Positions 28,352 to 38,467 of a stretch of DNA of 64,000 nt are shown in pieces (position 1 is the first letter of the stretch; each line of letters opens with the position of its first letter). Source of the stretch: Alcanivorax sp. 24 (lineage in GTDB: Bacteria; Pseudomonadota; Gammaproteobacteria; Pseudomonadales; Alcanivoracaceae); assembly GCF_004360225.1 (NCBI RefSeq), contig NZ_SNUA01000002.1, positions 460,962 to 524,961 of the forward strand, written 5' to 3'. Under the pieces are notes generated by a model. The model saw nothing but the letters and a program-made list of their open reading frames with translations, did no database searches and had not been told where the DNA came from. The position numbers and the translations under genes are program-made.

Positions 28352-29972
28352 CCGGGGAAAGGGCGCCCTCGTGCAAGGGGCTGTTGTCCGGCACCAGTAC
28401 GCTGTCCCGTGGCGGATCCTGGGGGCCGGGAAACTCGCGCATGAAATGCAGTCCCCGGCTTTCCCGGCGTTGCAGCGCCGAACGGATGATAAGGTCGGCG
28501 ATCACCACCAGGTTGCGCAGCTCCAGCAGGTCATTGCTGATGTGGTAGTTGCTGTAATACTCACTGATTTCCTTCCGCAGCAAGTCCACCCGGTGCTGGG
28601 CCCGCTCCAGCCGTTTCACCGTGCGTACGATGCCCACGTAGTCCCACATGAAGCGCCGCAGCTCGTCCCAGTTGTGGCTGATCACCACGTCCTCGTCGGA
28701 GTCGGTGACCAGGCTGTCGTCCCATTCCTCGGCGCCGCGTGGCAGCGGCGGACCGGGCAGGTGCTCGCTGATGTGGCGGGCCACGGAGCGGCCGTACACC
28801 AGGCATTCGAGCAGGGAGTTGCTGGCCATGCGGTTGGCGCCGTGCAGACCGGTGAAACTGGTCTCGCCCAGCGCGTAGAGGCCGGGCAGGTCGGTTTCGC
28901 CGTTCTGGTTGATCATCACCCCGCCGCAGGTGTAATGGGCCGCCGGCACCACCGGGATCGGGTCGCGGGTGATGTCCAGGCCCAGTTGCAGGCACTTGGC
29001 GTAGACGGTGGGGAAGTGCTCGATAATGAAGTCCGCCGGCTTGTGGCTGATGTCCAGATACAGACAGTCGGCGCCCAGGCGTTTCATTTCATGGTCGATG
29101 GCGCGGGCCACCACGTCCCGGGGCGCCAGCTCGGCCAGTTCGTGGAAGCGCGGCATGAAACGCTCGCCGTTGGGCAGCAGCAATTTGCCGCCTTCGCCGC
29201 GGATCGCTTCGGTGATCAGGAAGCTCTTGGCCTTGGGGTGATACAGGCAGGTCGGGTGGAACTGCATGAATTCCATGTTCGCCACCCGGCAGCCGGCGCG
29301 CCAGGCCATGGCGATGCCGTCGCCGGTGGCCACGTCCGGATTGGAGGTATACAGGTACACCTTGGACGCGCCGCCGGTGGCCAGCACCACCGAGCGGGCC
29401 AGAATGACATCGGTTTCACCGCTGCGGATGTCATGCACATAGGCGCCGCAGCAGCGCCGCTCGCCATCGTGCACCTGGGTGATCAGATCCACCGCCACCC
29501 GGTGTTCGAACCGTTCCACGTTGGTCTTTTCCTTGACGCGGTCGATCAGCGTGCTGGAAATCGCCACGCCGGTGGCGTCGGCGGCGTGGATAATGCGCCG
29601 GTGGCTGTGGCCGCCCTCGCGGGTCAAATGGTAGGGCAGGGGCGCGTCCTGGCCGCCGGGCATGCGGGTGAAATCCACCCCCTGTTCAATCAGCCAGCGG
29701 ATCGCTTCCGGGCCGTTTTCCACCGTGAACCGCACCGCGTCGTCGTGGCACAGGCCGGCGCCGGCCACATGGGTATCCTGGACATGGCTGTCCATGGAAT
29801 CGGATTCATCCAGCACCGCCGCCACGCCGCCCTGGGCGTAATAGGTGCTGGCGTGGGTCAGTTCGCCCTTGGAAAGCAGCGCCACCCGGGCATCGTCGGG
29901 CAGGCGCAGGGCCACGGTCAGGCCGGCGGCGCCGGAACCGATGATCAGAACGTCGTAATGAAAGGTTGCCAT
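28335..29972 (-). CDS. nadB: L-aspartate oxidase NadB
   Basis: A 545-aa flavoprotein that oxidises L-aspartate to iminoaspartate, the first step in de novo NAD synthesis. The FAD dinucleotide fold is [17 protein letters not shown] at the N-terminus. Active-site regions include [32 protein letters not shown] and [10 protein letters not shown], and the FAD-binding [17 protein letters not shown] follows. The length is normal. Divergent orientation to rpoE is the usual arrangement in gammaproteobacteria. Confidence 0.96.
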   Translation of the reverse strand: MATFHYDVLIIGSGAAGLTVALRLPDDARVALLSKGELTHASTYYAQGGVAAVLDESDSMDSHVQDTHVAGAGLCHDDAVRFTVENGPEAIRWLIEQGVDFTRMPGGQDAPLPYHLTREGGHSHRRIIHAADATGVAISSTLIDRVKEKTNVERFEHRVAVDLITQVHDGERRCCGAYVHDIRSGETDVILARSVVLATGGASKVYLYTSNPDVATGDGIAMAWRAGCRVANMEFMQFHPTCLYHPKAKSFLITEAIRGEGGKLLLPNGERFMPRFHELAELAPRDVVARAIDHEMKRLGADCLYLDISHKPADFIIEHFPTVYAKCLQLGLDITRDPIPVVPAAHYTCGGVMINQNGETDLPGLYALGETSFTGLHGANRMASNSLLECLVYGRSVARHISEHLPGPPLPRGAEEWDDSLVTDSDEDVVISHNWDELRRFMWDYVGIVRTVKRLERAQHRVDLLRKEISEYYSNYHISNDLLELRNLVVIADLIIRSALQRRESRGLHFMREFPGPQDPPRDSVLVPDNSPLHEGALSPVSAAD

Positions 29973-30341
29973 AGCTATCCGCGGTTATCCGCGCTGCCGG
30001 CTTGACACCGTGACCGGGGACGGTACGCAAAGCGGCGCATTATGGAGGTGAATTGTTGAACCATTGTGAAAACCGGCCATGTTCAGGGAGGCCAGTATAG
30101 CGGTCCAGGCAACTCCTGTTACAATACCGCGCTTCAATCCTGGCTGGCGGGGGCCAAATCCGCTCCGGCACGGCCAGGGCAAGGCGAAGATCGCGACGTT
30201 CCGGGGGGCACAGTGCTTCTGCAACACCAGCTCACGACGGGAAAAACAGGGCCATCGGCGCCTGGTCGGTATGCGCCGCGCGTGCCGTGCCGACGGGATG
30301 TCGCCGCTCGTCTTGCCACGACCACCCCGAAGGAGTGCTAG
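29973..30341. other. nadB/rpoE divergent control region
   Basis: These 369 bp hold no supported gene. They must contain the rpoE operon promoters; I could not identify a clear sigma-E consensus (GAACTT...TCTGA) by eye. Confidence 0.45.
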
Positions 30342-30926
30342 GTGCCCGACGAACAGTTGGTCAAAAAAGCCAAAAATGGTGATCAGCGCGCCTTCGAAGT
30401 GTTGGTACTAAAGTATCAGCAGCGTATTTTCGCTCTCATCAGCCGCTATGTTCGTGACCAGGACGAGGTCCAGGACGTGGCCCAGGAAGCCTTCATCAAA
30501 GCCTGGCGCGCGTTGCCGCGGTTCCGTGGTGACAGTGCCTTCTATACCTGGCTTTACCGCATCGCGGTCAATACCGCCAAGAACCATTTGGTGGCCCAGG
30601 GGCGCCGTCCTCCGGGCACCGATCTGGATGCCGCCGAGGCGGAGCAGTACAGTGGCGCGGAAATCCTGCACGAGATTGGAACCCCTGAGTCCCACGTGTT
30701 GTCCGAGGAATTGGAGGCAGTGATCCACCGGGCCATCGAGGAACTGCCCCAGGAACTCAAGACCGCCGTGACCCTGCGTGAATTCGAGGGCCTCAGCTAT
30801 GAGGACATCGCCGCGGTCATGGAATGCCCGGTGGGAACGGTGCGTTCGCGCATCTTCCGGGCTCGGGAAGCCATCGACGAGGCGGTGCGGCCCCTGCTAG
30901 GGTCGCAACGTGGAGACAAAGGGTGA
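30342..30926 (+). CDS. rpoE: ECF sigma factor RpoE/AlgU
   Basis: A 194-aa extracytoplasmic stress sigma factor. Region 2 shows VLKYQQRIFALISRYVRD and DVAQEAFIKAWRALPRFRGD, followed by SAFYTWLYRIAVNTAKNHLV. Region 4 contains LTREFEGL-type residues (TLREFEGLSYEDIAAVMECP) and GTVRSRIFRAREAIDEA. It closely resembles AlgU of Pseudomonas. GTG at 30342 is the start, with AAGGAG nearby. It leads the rpoE-mucA-mucB-mucC-mucD cluster and is held at the membrane by the next gene product. Confidence 0.95.
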   Translation: MPDEQLVKKAKNGDQRAFEVLVLKYQQRIFALISRYVRDQDEVQDVAQEAFIKAWRALPRFRGDSAFYTWLYRIAVNTAKNHLVAQGRRPPGTDLDAAEAEQYSGAEILHEIGTPESHVLSEELEAVIHRAIEELPQELKTAVTLREFEGLSYEDIAAVMECPVGTVRSRIFRAREAIDEAVRPLLGSQRGDKG

Positions 30927-30930
30927 GGTC

Positions 30931-31512
30931 ATGAAACGGGACTTTGAAGTGTTGTCCGCCCTGCTGGACGGTGAAACCAATGAATTCGAGACGCGGCGGG
31001 TGCTGCGGGATCTGGACGATAAGGGTCTGGATACGCTGGCCCGTTGGCAACTCACCCGTGATGTGATGCATGGTCAGGCGGTTCGGCCGGTGCCATCGTC
31101 CTTTAACGCGCGTTTGTCCGAGGCGCTGGCGGCGGAGTCGGCGCCGGCGCGCCGGTCCGGCCTGGTGGGCGGTTTCGCCCGGGTGGCGGTGGCCGCCTCC
31201 GTGGCCGCGGCCACCGTGGTGGGCTGGCAGTACTGGAGCGGGCCCTCCGGCTCTTCCATGTCTCCCGGCGCGCCGCAAAACACCCTGGCCGCCAATGATC
31301 AGCGTATGAGCCGTCCGTTCGGTGATCTGTCTCTGGTGTCGCAAAGCGCCCGTGGCGGTGCCGGCGCGGTGCCGGTGCAGGTCAACGCGGCCCAGCCGCG
31401 GGTCAACGCCATGCTAATGCGGCACAGTGAGTTCGCCGCCCGCCACAGCGGTCAGGGTATGATGCCCTATGCTCGCCTGGTGAGCATGGACGCCCGCAAC
31501 GGAGCACGCTAA
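30931..31512 (+). CDS. mucA: Anti-sigma factor RseA/MucA
   Basis: A 193-aa single-span inner-membrane anti-sigma factor. The N-terminal cytoplasmic domain (FEVLSALLDGETNEFETRRV, then LARWQLTRDVMHGQ) binds RpoE, and the membrane segment is near residues 84-103 (FARVAVAASVAAATVVGW). The periplasmic tail ends HSEFAARHSGQGMMPYARLV. The ATG at 30931 has GGTGAGG before it and lies 4 bp after the rpoE stop. Regulated proteolysis of this protein would release RpoE. Confidence 0.92.
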   Translation: MKRDFEVLSALLDGETNEFETRRVLRDLDDKGLDTLARWQLTRDVMHGQAVRPVPSSFNARLSEALAAESAPARRSGLVGGFARVAVAASVAAATVVGWQYWSGPSGSSMSPGAPQNTLAANDQRMSRPFGDLSLVSQSARGGAGAVPVQVNAAQPRVNAMLMRHSEFAARHSGQGMMPYARLVSMDARNGAR

Positions 31513-31515
31513 CGA

Positions 31516-32493
31516 ATGCTGCGAACCCTCGCTTTTGGCCTGACCCTGATGGCGCCGCTGCCGGCGCTGTTGCTCGCCCCGCCGGCCTCGGCCCAGGAAG
31601 CCCCCGCGGCAACCCTGCTGCAATCCATGTCCGAGGCATCCCGGCAACTCAACTATAAAGGCCGTTTCCTCTATCAGTTCGGGGCCGAAGTGAGCACCAT
31701 GGAGGTGAGCCATGCGATCTTCGATGGCCACCAGTATCAGCGTCTGACCCATCTCGATGGCCGTCTGGTGGAGGTGTTGAGGCGCGGACCGGAACTGGTC
31801 TGTCTGCATTCCAACGGCACCCTTACCCGAATTGACGACGCCAATGGCTCCCCACTGGAATTCCAGGACCGGCTGGCCAGCGCGATCCCTTCCCAGTACA
31901 ACGTTCTCCTCGACGGTGATGGCCGGGTCGCCGGCCGCCCGACCCTGCGCGTGCGCGTGGCGCCTCTGGACAACCACCGTTACGGTTACCGGCTGTGGCT
32001 GGATGGCGAAAGCAAGCTGCTGCTCAAGTCGGAAATGGTGGACGGCAATGGCCTGGCGCTGGAGCGGGTGGAATTCGTCACCCTGGACCTGAATCCCGGG
32101 CTGCGGCCCGAGGACTTCAACGTGCCCGAGACCCACAGCGAACGGGCCCTGGAAAACGTGGCGTCTTCCCGGCCCGGCAACTTCGTCATCGAGGCGCAGT
32201 GGCTGCCCGGCGGTTTCGAGGCCGTGGATCAGGACTGGCGCCGGGTCGACACGGTGGCGGACCCGGTGGCGGCACAGAGTTACAGCGATGGTCTCGCCAC
32301 CTTCACCGTGTTCGCCGAAGCCACCGATAGCGCCAGCCCGGAAGAGGGCGTCAGCCGGGTCGGGCCCACCGTGGCGATCAGCCGCCACACCCAGAACGGC
32401 CCGGTTACCTTCCTTATGACCCTGGTCGGTGAGATTCCCCAACCCACCGCCGAACGGGTCATGCAATCAATACAGGTCTCCACGGCGCAATGA
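31516..32493 (+). CDS. mucB: Sigma-E regulatory protein RseB/MucB
   Basis: A 325-aa periplasmic protein with an N-terminal signal peptide (about residues 1-26, ending PPASAQ). It has the MucB/RseB two-domain layout: a large lipid-sensing domain (NYKGRFLYQFGAEVSTMEVSH) and a smaller C-terminal domain (PVTFLMTLVGEIP). It binds the anti-sigma factor and shields it from site-1 protease. It starts 3 bp after mucA, and mucC overlaps its stop. Confidence 0.93.
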   Translation: MLRTLAFGLTLMAPLPALLLAPPASAQEAPAATLLQSMSEASRQLNYKGRFLYQFGAEVSTMEVSHAIFDGHQYQRLTHLDGRLVEVLRRGPELVCLHSNGTLTRIDDANGSPLEFQDRLASAIPSQYNVLLDGDGRVAGRPTLRVRVAPLDNHRYGYRLWLDGESKLLLKSEMVDGNGLALERVEFVTLDLNPGLRPEDFNVPETHSERALENVASSRPGNFVIEAQWLPGGFEAVDQDWRRVDTVADPVAAQSYSDGLATFTVFAEATDSASPEEGVSRVGPTVAISRHTQNGPVTFLMTLVGEIPQPTAERVMQSIQVSTAQ

Positions 32494-32951
32494 TCGAGGA
32501 GCACGGGCGCGTGGTGGCACGGGAGCCCGGCGCGATCTGGGTGGAGACCGTGCGGGCCGGTGTCTGTGATGCCTGCCAGGCCCGCAAGGGTTGCGGCCAT
32601 CGTCTGATCAATCAAAGCGGCGGGCAGCGGGCCCGTCTTCGCGTGCTCACCCCCGATACGTTCCAGGAAGGCGAGGAAGTGGTGGTGGGGATTCCCGAAG
32701 GCGCTTTGTTGCGCGGTGCTTTGTGGGTTTACGCTTTACCCTTGGTTCTACTGTTCGCGGGCGCTCTGCTCGGCGGCGCCCTGCCGCTGCCGTTCGACGG
32801 CGCCGCGCTGTTCGGGGTGCTGGGCCTGCTGCTGGGTTTCATCATCAATCGCTGGCGCGATCACGGTGATCGCGGCCGGGCGTATCAGCCAACGGTCCTG
32901 CGCCGCTGTCCGGCGCGGGAGGAAGGGGCGGTCAGGATGCTTTCTCCATAG
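32490..32951 (+). CDS. mucC: RseC/MucC family protein
   Basis: A 153-aa inner-membrane protein with a Cys-rich N-terminal segment (CDACQARKGCGHRL, four Cys, candidate Fe-S or metal site) and two membrane helices (LLRGALWVYALPLVLLFAGA and LFGVLGLLLGFIINRW). The ATG overlaps the mucB stop (ATGA). RseC/MucC proteins modulate sigma-E signalling and, in some bacteria, SoxR reduction or respiratory electron transfer to flavin and Fe-S targets. Confidence 0.92.
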   Translation: MIEEHGRVVAREPGAIWVETVRAGVCDACQARKGCGHRLINQSGGQRARLRVLTPDTFQEGEEVVVGIPEGALLRGALWVYALPLVLLFAGALLGGALPLPFDGAALFGVLGLLLGFIINRWRDHGDRGRAYQPTVLRRCPAREEGAVRMLSP

Positions 32952-33047
32952 CGGTGTCAGTACAAGACACACTGACCGGAGTTTGTTTGGGGTAGAGAAG
33001 CCCTTCAAGGGTGGCAAGAGACTCCATCGATGCACAGGGAGCTTTCC

Positions 33048-34517
33048 ATGGGAATGATTCAACACTATTTGTTGCCGCCGCTGCTGGCGGTGGGACTGGT
33101 GGTCGCTGGCTGCGGTGGTTCCGAGCAACAGGAGGCGCCGCCGGAACAACCCAAAGCGGCCGCGCCAACCCAGGCGCAGCCGTCTTCCCGGCCGCTGGTC
33201 ACCGGCTTGCCGGACTTCACCGCGCTGGTGGAGAAAGAGGGGCCGGCGGTGGTCAACATCAGTACCGTTACCCACCGTGACGCCAGCGACCAGCAACAGC
33301 AGATGGAGCAGCTGCCGGAATTCTTCCGCCGCTTCTTCGATGAATTCGGCGGCGGCATGCCGGAGCAGGAGGATGTTCGCTCCCTGGGCTCCGGCTTCAT
33401 CATCTCCAGCGACGGCTATGTGCTGACCAACAATCACGTGGTCGCCGACGCCGACGAAATCGTGGTGCGCCTGCAGGACCGCCGGGAACTGGATGCGGAG
33501 CTGGTGGGCGCCGACGAGCAGAGCGACCTGGCCCTGCTCAAGGTGGAAGCCTCCGACCTGCCGGTGGTCAATATTGGTTCCTCCGAGGATCTCAGGGTGG
33601 GCGAATGGGTGCTGGCGATCGGCGCGCCGTTCGGCTTCGACAGCTCGGTAACCGCGGGCATCGTCAGCGCCAAGGGGCGCAGCCTGCCGTCGGACAACTA
33701 CGTGCCGTTCATCCAGACCGACGTGGCCATCAACCCGGGCAACAGCGGCGGGCCGTTGTTCAACCTGAACGGCGAAGTGGTCGGCATCAATTCCCAGATC
33801 ATCAGCCGCTCCGGCGGGTACATGGGGCTGAGTTTCGCCATCCCCATGGACATGGCCATGGACGTGGTGGAACAGCTCAAGGACACCGGCAAGGTGAGCC
33901 GGGGCTGGCTCGGCGTACTGGTTCAGGAAGTGGACCGGGATCTGGCCGAGTCCTTCGGCCTGGAGCGGCCCATGGGCGCGCTGGTGGCCCAGGTGGTGGA
34001 CGGTTCTCCGGCCGCTGCCGCGGGCCTGCGGCCCGGTGACGTGATCATCGAGTTCGATGGTCACCAGATCGAGCGTTCCGGCGACCTGCCGAAGGTGGTC
34101 GGTACCATCAAACCGGACAGCGAGGTGGATCTGACGGTGATGCGTGACGGCGGCGAGAAAGACCTGTCGGTGACCGTGGGCCAATTGCCCGAGGATCCGC
34201 GCCAAGCCGCCGCTGGTGGTGGCAGCGAGAGCGCCCAGGGCGGCGTGCTCGGCCTGCAGGTGCGTGACGCCAGTGCCGCCGAGCTGGCCCGCGCCAAGGC
34301 CGAATCCGGTGTCGTCGTCGCTAAGGTGGAAGAGGGCCCGGCTCGCGCCGCCGGTGTCCGTAATGGCGATATCCTGGTGTCGCTGAACAACCAGCCGGTC
34401 AAGGACCTCGACACCTTGCAGGAGATCGTCAAGAACCTGCCCGAGAAAGGCACCGTGCCGGCTCTGGTCAATCGCGGCGGCAACGCCCGGTTCATCGCCC
34501 TCAAGTTGGGGCAGTGA
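33048..34517 (+). CDS. mucD: DegP/MucD-type serine protease, apparent lipoprotein
   Basis: A 489-aa HtrA-family periplasmic protease and chaperone. Catalytic residues are visible: His in VLTNNHVVADADE, Asp in QSDLALLKVE and Ser in NPGNSGGPLFN. Two PDZ domains follow (GWLGVLVQEVDRDLAESFG onward, and GVLGLQVRDASAAELA onward). The start at 33048 (MGMIQHY) has CAGGGAGC at good spacing. The N-terminus ends in LVVAGC, a lipobox that would make this a lipoprotein, unlike the ordinary signal peptide of E. coli DegP. Confidence 0.93.
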   Translation: MGMIQHYLLPPLLAVGLVVAGCGGSEQQEAPPEQPKAAAPTQAQPSSRPLVTGLPDFTALVEKEGPAVVNISTVTHRDASDQQQQMEQLPEFFRRFFDEFGGGMPEQEDVRSLGSGFIISSDGYVLTNNHVVADADEIVVRLQDRRELDAELVGADEQSDLALLKVEASDLPVVNIGSSEDLRVGEWVLAIGAPFGFDSSVTAGIVSAKGRSLPSDNYVPFIQTDVAINPGNSGGPLFNLNGEVVGINSQIISRSGGYMGLSFAIPMDMAMDVVEQLKDTGKVSRGWLGVLVQEVDRDLAESFGLERPMGALVAQVVDGSPAAAAGLRPGDVIIEFDGHQIERSGDLPKVVGTIKPDSEVDLTVMRDGGEKDLSVTVGQLPEDPRQAAAGGGSESAQGGVLGLQVRDASAAELARAKAESGVVVAKVEEGPARAAGVRNGDILVSLNNQPVKDLDTLQEIVKNLPEKGTVPALVNRGGNARFIALKLGQ

Positions 34518-34814
34518 TGTGACCATCGCGGTGCAGGGACCACTGCTGTCCCACCATTCGCTGGCACGCTTACACGCAAACACGCCGGCACGCCAAGGCC
34601 AAAGCTGAATAGCCGGCCTTGGCGATATGAGTTGGCACTGCGCGTGTCAGCCCGCTCCCCACAGGGGGCTACAGGGTCGCTGCGGGAGTGGCCGGGTGCT
34701 CCGCTCGCGAGCCGCGATTGGCGTGTTAGCGTGCCCGGTGACCAACAACTTTGGTTGCCGGGTGCATAATCCGCTAGAATCGCCCTCCATCGTTTCGTTC
34801 CTTGGCGGCAATCT
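34518..34814. other. mucD-lepA spacer with class C repeat
   Basis: The 297-bp spacer carries GCACGCTTACACGCAAACACGC-like sequence at about 34564-34585 and the inverse GCGTGTTAGCGTGCC at about 34723-34737. A TAGAAT-like -10 near 34774 may serve lepA. No gene is seen. Confidence 0.55.
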
Positions 34815-36614
34815 GTGACCGACATTACCCATATTCGCAACTTCTCCATCATCGCCCACATCGATCACGGCAAATCCACTCTGGCGGACCGCTTCATCCA
34901 GACCTGTGGCGGTCTCAGTGATCGGGAACTGAAGGAGCAGGTTCTCGATTCCATGGACCTGGAGCGCGAGCGCGGCATCACCATCAAGGCGCAAAGCGTG
35001 ACGCTGCACTACACCGCTCGCAATGGGGAAACCTACCAGCTCAATTTTATCGATACCCCCGGCCACGTGGACTTCTCCTACGAGGTGTCGCGCTCGCTGT
35101 CGGCCTGCGAGGGGGCCTTGCTGGTGGTGGACGCCGCCCAGGGCGTGGAAGCGCAGTCGGTGGCCAACTGCTACACCGCCATCGAGCAGGATCTGGAAGT
35201 GCTGCCGGTGCTGAACAAGATCGACCTGCCGCAGGTGGAGCCGGAACGGGTCATTGAGGAAATCGAGGAGATCATCGGTCTCGACGCGGTGGACGCCTGC
35301 CGGGTATCGGCCAAGACCGGTATCGGCATCGAGGAGTTGCTGGAGCAATTGGTGGAGCGGATTCCGCCGCCGGAGGGCGAGCGCGACGGCCGCCTTCAGG
35401 CGCTGATCATTGACTCCTGGTTCGACAACTACATGGGCGTGATCTGCCTGGTACGGGTCAAGCACGGTCGCCTCAAGAAAGGCGACAAGATTGTGGTCAA
35501 ATCCACCGGTCAGACCCATGTGGTGGACAGCCTCGGTATCTTCACCCCAAAACGCACCGAGACCAAACAACTGGAAGCCGGTGAGGTGGGCTGGGTCAGC
35601 GCCACCATCAAGGACATTCACGGGGCGCCGGTGGGCGACACCCTGACCCACGCCAATACCCTGGACGTACCGGCGTTGCCCGGCTTCCAGAAGGTCAAGC
35701 CGCAGGTTTACGCCGGCATGTTCCCGGTCTCCGCGGACGACTACGAGGATTTCCGCGACGCGCTGTCCAAGCTGGCGCTGAACGACGCTTCCCTGTTCTA
35801 TGAGCCGGAAACCTCGGATGCCCTCGGCTTCGGCTTCCGCGTCGGTTTTCTCGGCATGCTGCACATGGAAATCATCCATGAGCGGCTGGAACGGGAATAC
35901 GACATGGACCTGATCACCACGGCGCCCACCGTGGTGTACGAACTGATGCTCAGTGATGGCAGCCTGCTTTACGTGGACAACCCGTCCAAGCTGCCGGAAG
36001 GCAACAAGATCGAGGAATTCCGCGAACCCATCGCCCGCGTCAATATCCTGGTACCCCAGGAGTATGTGGGCAACGTGATCACCCTGTGCGTGGAGCGGCG
36101 CGGCGAGCAGAAAGGCATGCAGTACCTGGGCAAGCAAGTGTCGCTGGTGTACGACATTCCCATGGCCGAAGTGGTGCTGGATTTCTTCGATCGGTTGAAA
36201 TCGGTAAGCCGTGGCTTCGCCTCCCTGGACTATGCCTTCGAGCGCTTCCAGGCCACCAAACTGGTGCGTGTGGACGTGTTGATCAATGGCGACAAGGTCG
36301 ACGCGCTGGCGATGATCTGCCATCTGGATCAGTCCGCTCACCGTGGCCGGGTGCTGATCGAAAAGATGAAGGAACTGGTGCCTCGACAGATGTTCGACGT
36401 GGCGATTCAGGCCGCCATCGGCAGCAAGATCATTGCCCGTCAGACGGTCAAGGCATTGCGCAAGAACGTGACCGCCAAGTGTTACGGCGGTGACGTGTCT
36501 CGTAAGAAGAAGCTCCTCCAGAAACAGAAGGAGGGCAAGAAACGGATGAAGCAGGTGGGCAACGTGGAAATTCCCCAGGAGGCCTTCCTTGCCGTGCTGA
36601 AGGTGGATGACTGA
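34815..36614 (+). CDS. lepA: Elongation factor 4 (LepA)
   Basis: A 599-aa ribosome-dependent translational GTPase. G1 is [13 protein letters not shown] near residue 15, G3 is [14 protein letters not shown] and G4 is VLNKIDLPQ; the C-terminal LepA-specific domain ends [20 protein letters not shown]. Length equals E. coli LepA. It starts with GTG at 34815, where [17 protein letters not shown] begins after TDIT. lepB starts on the last base of its stop codon. Confidence 0.97.
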   Translation: MTDITHIRNFSIIAHIDHGKSTLADRFIQTCGGLSDRELKEQVLDSMDLERERGITIKAQSVTLHYTARNGETYQLNFIDTPGHVDFSYEVSRSLSACEGALLVVDAAQGVEAQSVANCYTAIEQDLEVLPVLNKIDLPQVEPERVIEEIEEIIGLDAVDACRVSAKTGIGIEELLEQLVERIPPPEGERDGRLQALIIDSWFDNYMGVICLVRVKHGRLKKGDKIVVKSTGQTHVVDSLGIFTPKRTETKQLEAGEVGWVSATIKDIHGAPVGDTLTHANTLDVPALPGFQKVKPQVYAGMFPVSADDYEDFRDALSKLALNDASLFYEPETSDALGFGFRVGFLGMLHMEIIHERLEREYDMDLITTAPTVVYELMLSDGSLLYVDNPSKLPEGNKIEEFREPIARVNILVPQEYVGNVITLCVERRGEQKGMQYLGKQVSLVYDIPMAEVVLDFFDRLKSVSRGFASLDYAFERFQATKLVRVDVLINGDKVDALAMICHLDQSAHRGRVLIEKMKELVPRQMFDVAIQAAIGSKIIARQTVKALRKNVTAKCYGGDVSRKKKLLQKQKEGKKRMKQVGNVEIPQEAFLAVLKVDD

Positions 36615-37402
36615 TGGATATAGATATTGGCTTCTGGTTGACCCTGGCGCTGCTGGTCACCGTGGTGGTATGGATACTCGACCGGCTGTTCAAACTGCGT
36701 CAGAGAGGCGGAAGCCTGGCCAGCACGGTGGAGACCTCGAACTCGTTGATTTCGGTGTTCTTCGTGGTGCTGGTGATCCGTTCTTTCGTGGTGGAACCGT
36801 TCACCATTCCCTCCGGGTCCATGCTGCCGACCCTGGAAGTGCACGACTTCATTCTGGTCAACAAGTTTTCCTATGGACTGCGCCTGCCGGTGACCAACAC
36901 CAAGATCCTGGAAACCGGTGAACCGGAACGCGGCGATGTGATGGTGTTCAAGTTTCCGGAAAACCGCGCCCAGAATTTCATCAAACGAGTGATCGGTCTC
37001 CCCGGTGATGAAGTGGAAGTGCGTGATAATGTGGTGTACGTCAACGGTGAGGCGGTGCGGCGCGACCTGATCAAGAACGGCAGCAACAGCCAGGCCTGGC
37101 GCCGTGAGTACATCGAAATGCTCGGCGAACACCCGCATCTGATCCGCCAGGAAGGCCCGGTCAATCCGTACACCGGGGACAAGGTCATTCCCCGTAACAC
37201 CCAGGGCAAGTGGCAGGTACCCGAGGGGGAGTACTTTGTCATGGGTGACAATCGGGATAACAGCAACGACAGCCGTTTCTGGGGCTTTGTCCCCGAGGAA
37301 CTGGTGGTGGGCAAGGCGTTCCTGATCTGGATGCACTGGGAACCGCTCTTCTCGCTGCCCAGCTTCTCCCGTAACGGCGCGATCGACAAAGTGGAGACAT
37401 AA
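36614..37402 (+). CDS. lepB: Signal peptidase I (LepB)
   Basis: A 262-aa inner-membrane protease that removes signal peptides. There are N-terminal membrane segments (FWLTLALLVTVVVWIL and LISVFFVVLVIRSFVVEPF). The catalytic Ser is in PSGSMLPTLEVHDFILV and the general-base Lys in NFIKRVIGLPGDEVEV. The box E motif is MGDNRDNSNDSRFWGFV. The ATG overlaps the lepA stop by one base. Confidence 0.96.
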   Translation: MDIDIGFWLTLALLVTVVVWILDRLFKLRQRGGSLASTVETSNSLISVFFVVLVIRSFVVEPFTIPSGSMLPTLEVHDFILVNKFSYGLRLPVTNTKILETGEPERGDVMVFKFPENRAQNFIKRVIGLPGDEVEVRDNVVYVNGEAVRRDLIKNGSNSQAWRREYIEMLGEHPHLIRQEGPVNPYTGDKVIPRNTQGKWQVPEGEYFVMGDNRDNSNDSRFWGFVPEELVVGKAFLIWMHWEPLFSLPSFSRNGAIDKVET

Positions 37403-37406
37403 CAAG

Positions 37407-37784
37407 ATGAAAGGGCGCGCACGTCAGAGGGGGCTGTCCCTGTTGGGCTGGATCGTGGTGCTGATCGTTCTGGCGGTGTTTGGCACCGCCGCGTTCCGCA
37501 TGGTGCCGGCGTACATGGAATACAACACCATCAAATCGGCGGTCGTCTCCCTGCTCGGAGACAGCAAGACCGCGCTGATGTCGGAGCGGGAAATCCGTGA
37601 CGCGCTCAGCAAACGTTTCACCATCAACCAGGTCAACGCGATCAGCGCCAACGATCTGGCGGTGAGCAAGGAAGGTGGCCGTGTCGCGGTGGCGGTGGAC
37701 TACGAAGTCCGTGAGCCGCTGTTCTACAATGTGTCCGTGGTGATGACGTTTCAGGATACCTTCAGCAAATCGGCGGCGCCGTGA
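37407..37784 (+). CDS. DUF4845 family membrane-anchored protein
   Basis: A 125-aa protein with a pilin-like or signal-anchor N-terminus (RQRGLSLLGWIVVLIVLAVF) and a periplasmic remainder. It matches the small DUF4845 proteins habitually found between lepB and rnc in gammaproteobacteria. Its function is unknown. The rnc start overlaps its stop by 4 bp. Confidence 0.85.
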   Translation: MKGRARQRGLSLLGWIVVLIVLAVFGTAAFRMVPAYMEYNTIKSAVVSLLGDSKTALMSEREIRDALSKRFTINQVNAISANDLAVSKEGGRVAVAVDYEVREPLFYNVSVVMTFQDTFSKSAAP

Positions 37785-38467
37785 TCGAACACCGTGAGCG
37801 TTTGGAAAAAGCCCTGGGTTACCGCTTCAGTGACGGCGAACGGCTGGAACTGGCGCTGACCCATCGCAGCGTCAGCCGGCGCCACAACAACGAGCGGCTG
37901 GAATTCCTCGGTGACGCCCAGCTCAGCCAGATCATTTCCACTGAGCTGTTTCATCGTTTTCCGGACGCGGCGGAAGGGCAGCTGACCCGCATGCGCGCCT
38001 CGCTGGTGCGCGGCCAGACGCTGGCGGAAGTGGCCCGTGAACTGGGCCTGGGGGAATACCTGATTCTTGGTGGCGGCGAGCTGAAGAGCGGCGGCCACCG
38101 GCGTGAGTCCATCCTGGCCGATACCCTGGAGGCGCTGATCGGCGCCATGGTCATCGACGGCGGTGAAGAGGCCTGCCGCCGGGTGGTATTGAATTGGTTC
38201 GAGGCACGGCTGGCGGCGATCAGCCCGCAGAGCGTGCGCAAGGACGCCAAAACCCGCTTGCAGGAATGGCTGCAGGCGCGCAAATATGAATTACCCGTCT
38301 ACGGCGTGCTGTCGGTGACCGGCCAGGCGCCCAAACAATCCTTTGAGGTGGAATGCGATCTGAGCGGCTTGAAGAAAACCTTCCGTGCCAGTGGCCCGAG
38401 CCGCCGGCGTGCCGAGCAGCAGGCCGCGGAGCAGGCTCTGGACTGGCTGGAGCAGACTCATGAGTGA
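37781..38467 (+). CDS. rnc: Ribonuclease III
   Basis: A 228-aa double-strand RNA endonuclease. The nuclease signature is ERLEFLGDAQLSQIIS near residue 40 (the usual E-x3-D metal ligands), a second acidic site lies in ADTLEALIGAMVIDGGEE, and the C-terminal double-stranded RNA-binding domain covers roughly residues 153-225. GTG at 37781 is the start. It cleaves rRNA precursors and many structured mRNAs. era overlaps its 3' end by 8 bp. Confidence 0.95.
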   Translation: MIEHRERLEKALGYRFSDGERLELALTHRSVSRRHNNERLEFLGDAQLSQIISTELFHRFPDAAEGQLTRMRASLVRGQTLAEVARELGLGEYLILGGGELKSGGHRRESILADTLEALIGAMVIDGGEEACRRVVLNWFEARLAAISPQSVRKDAKTRLQEWLQARKYELPVYGVLSVTGQAPKQSFEVECDLSGLKKTFRASGPSRRRAEQQAAEQALDWLEQTHE

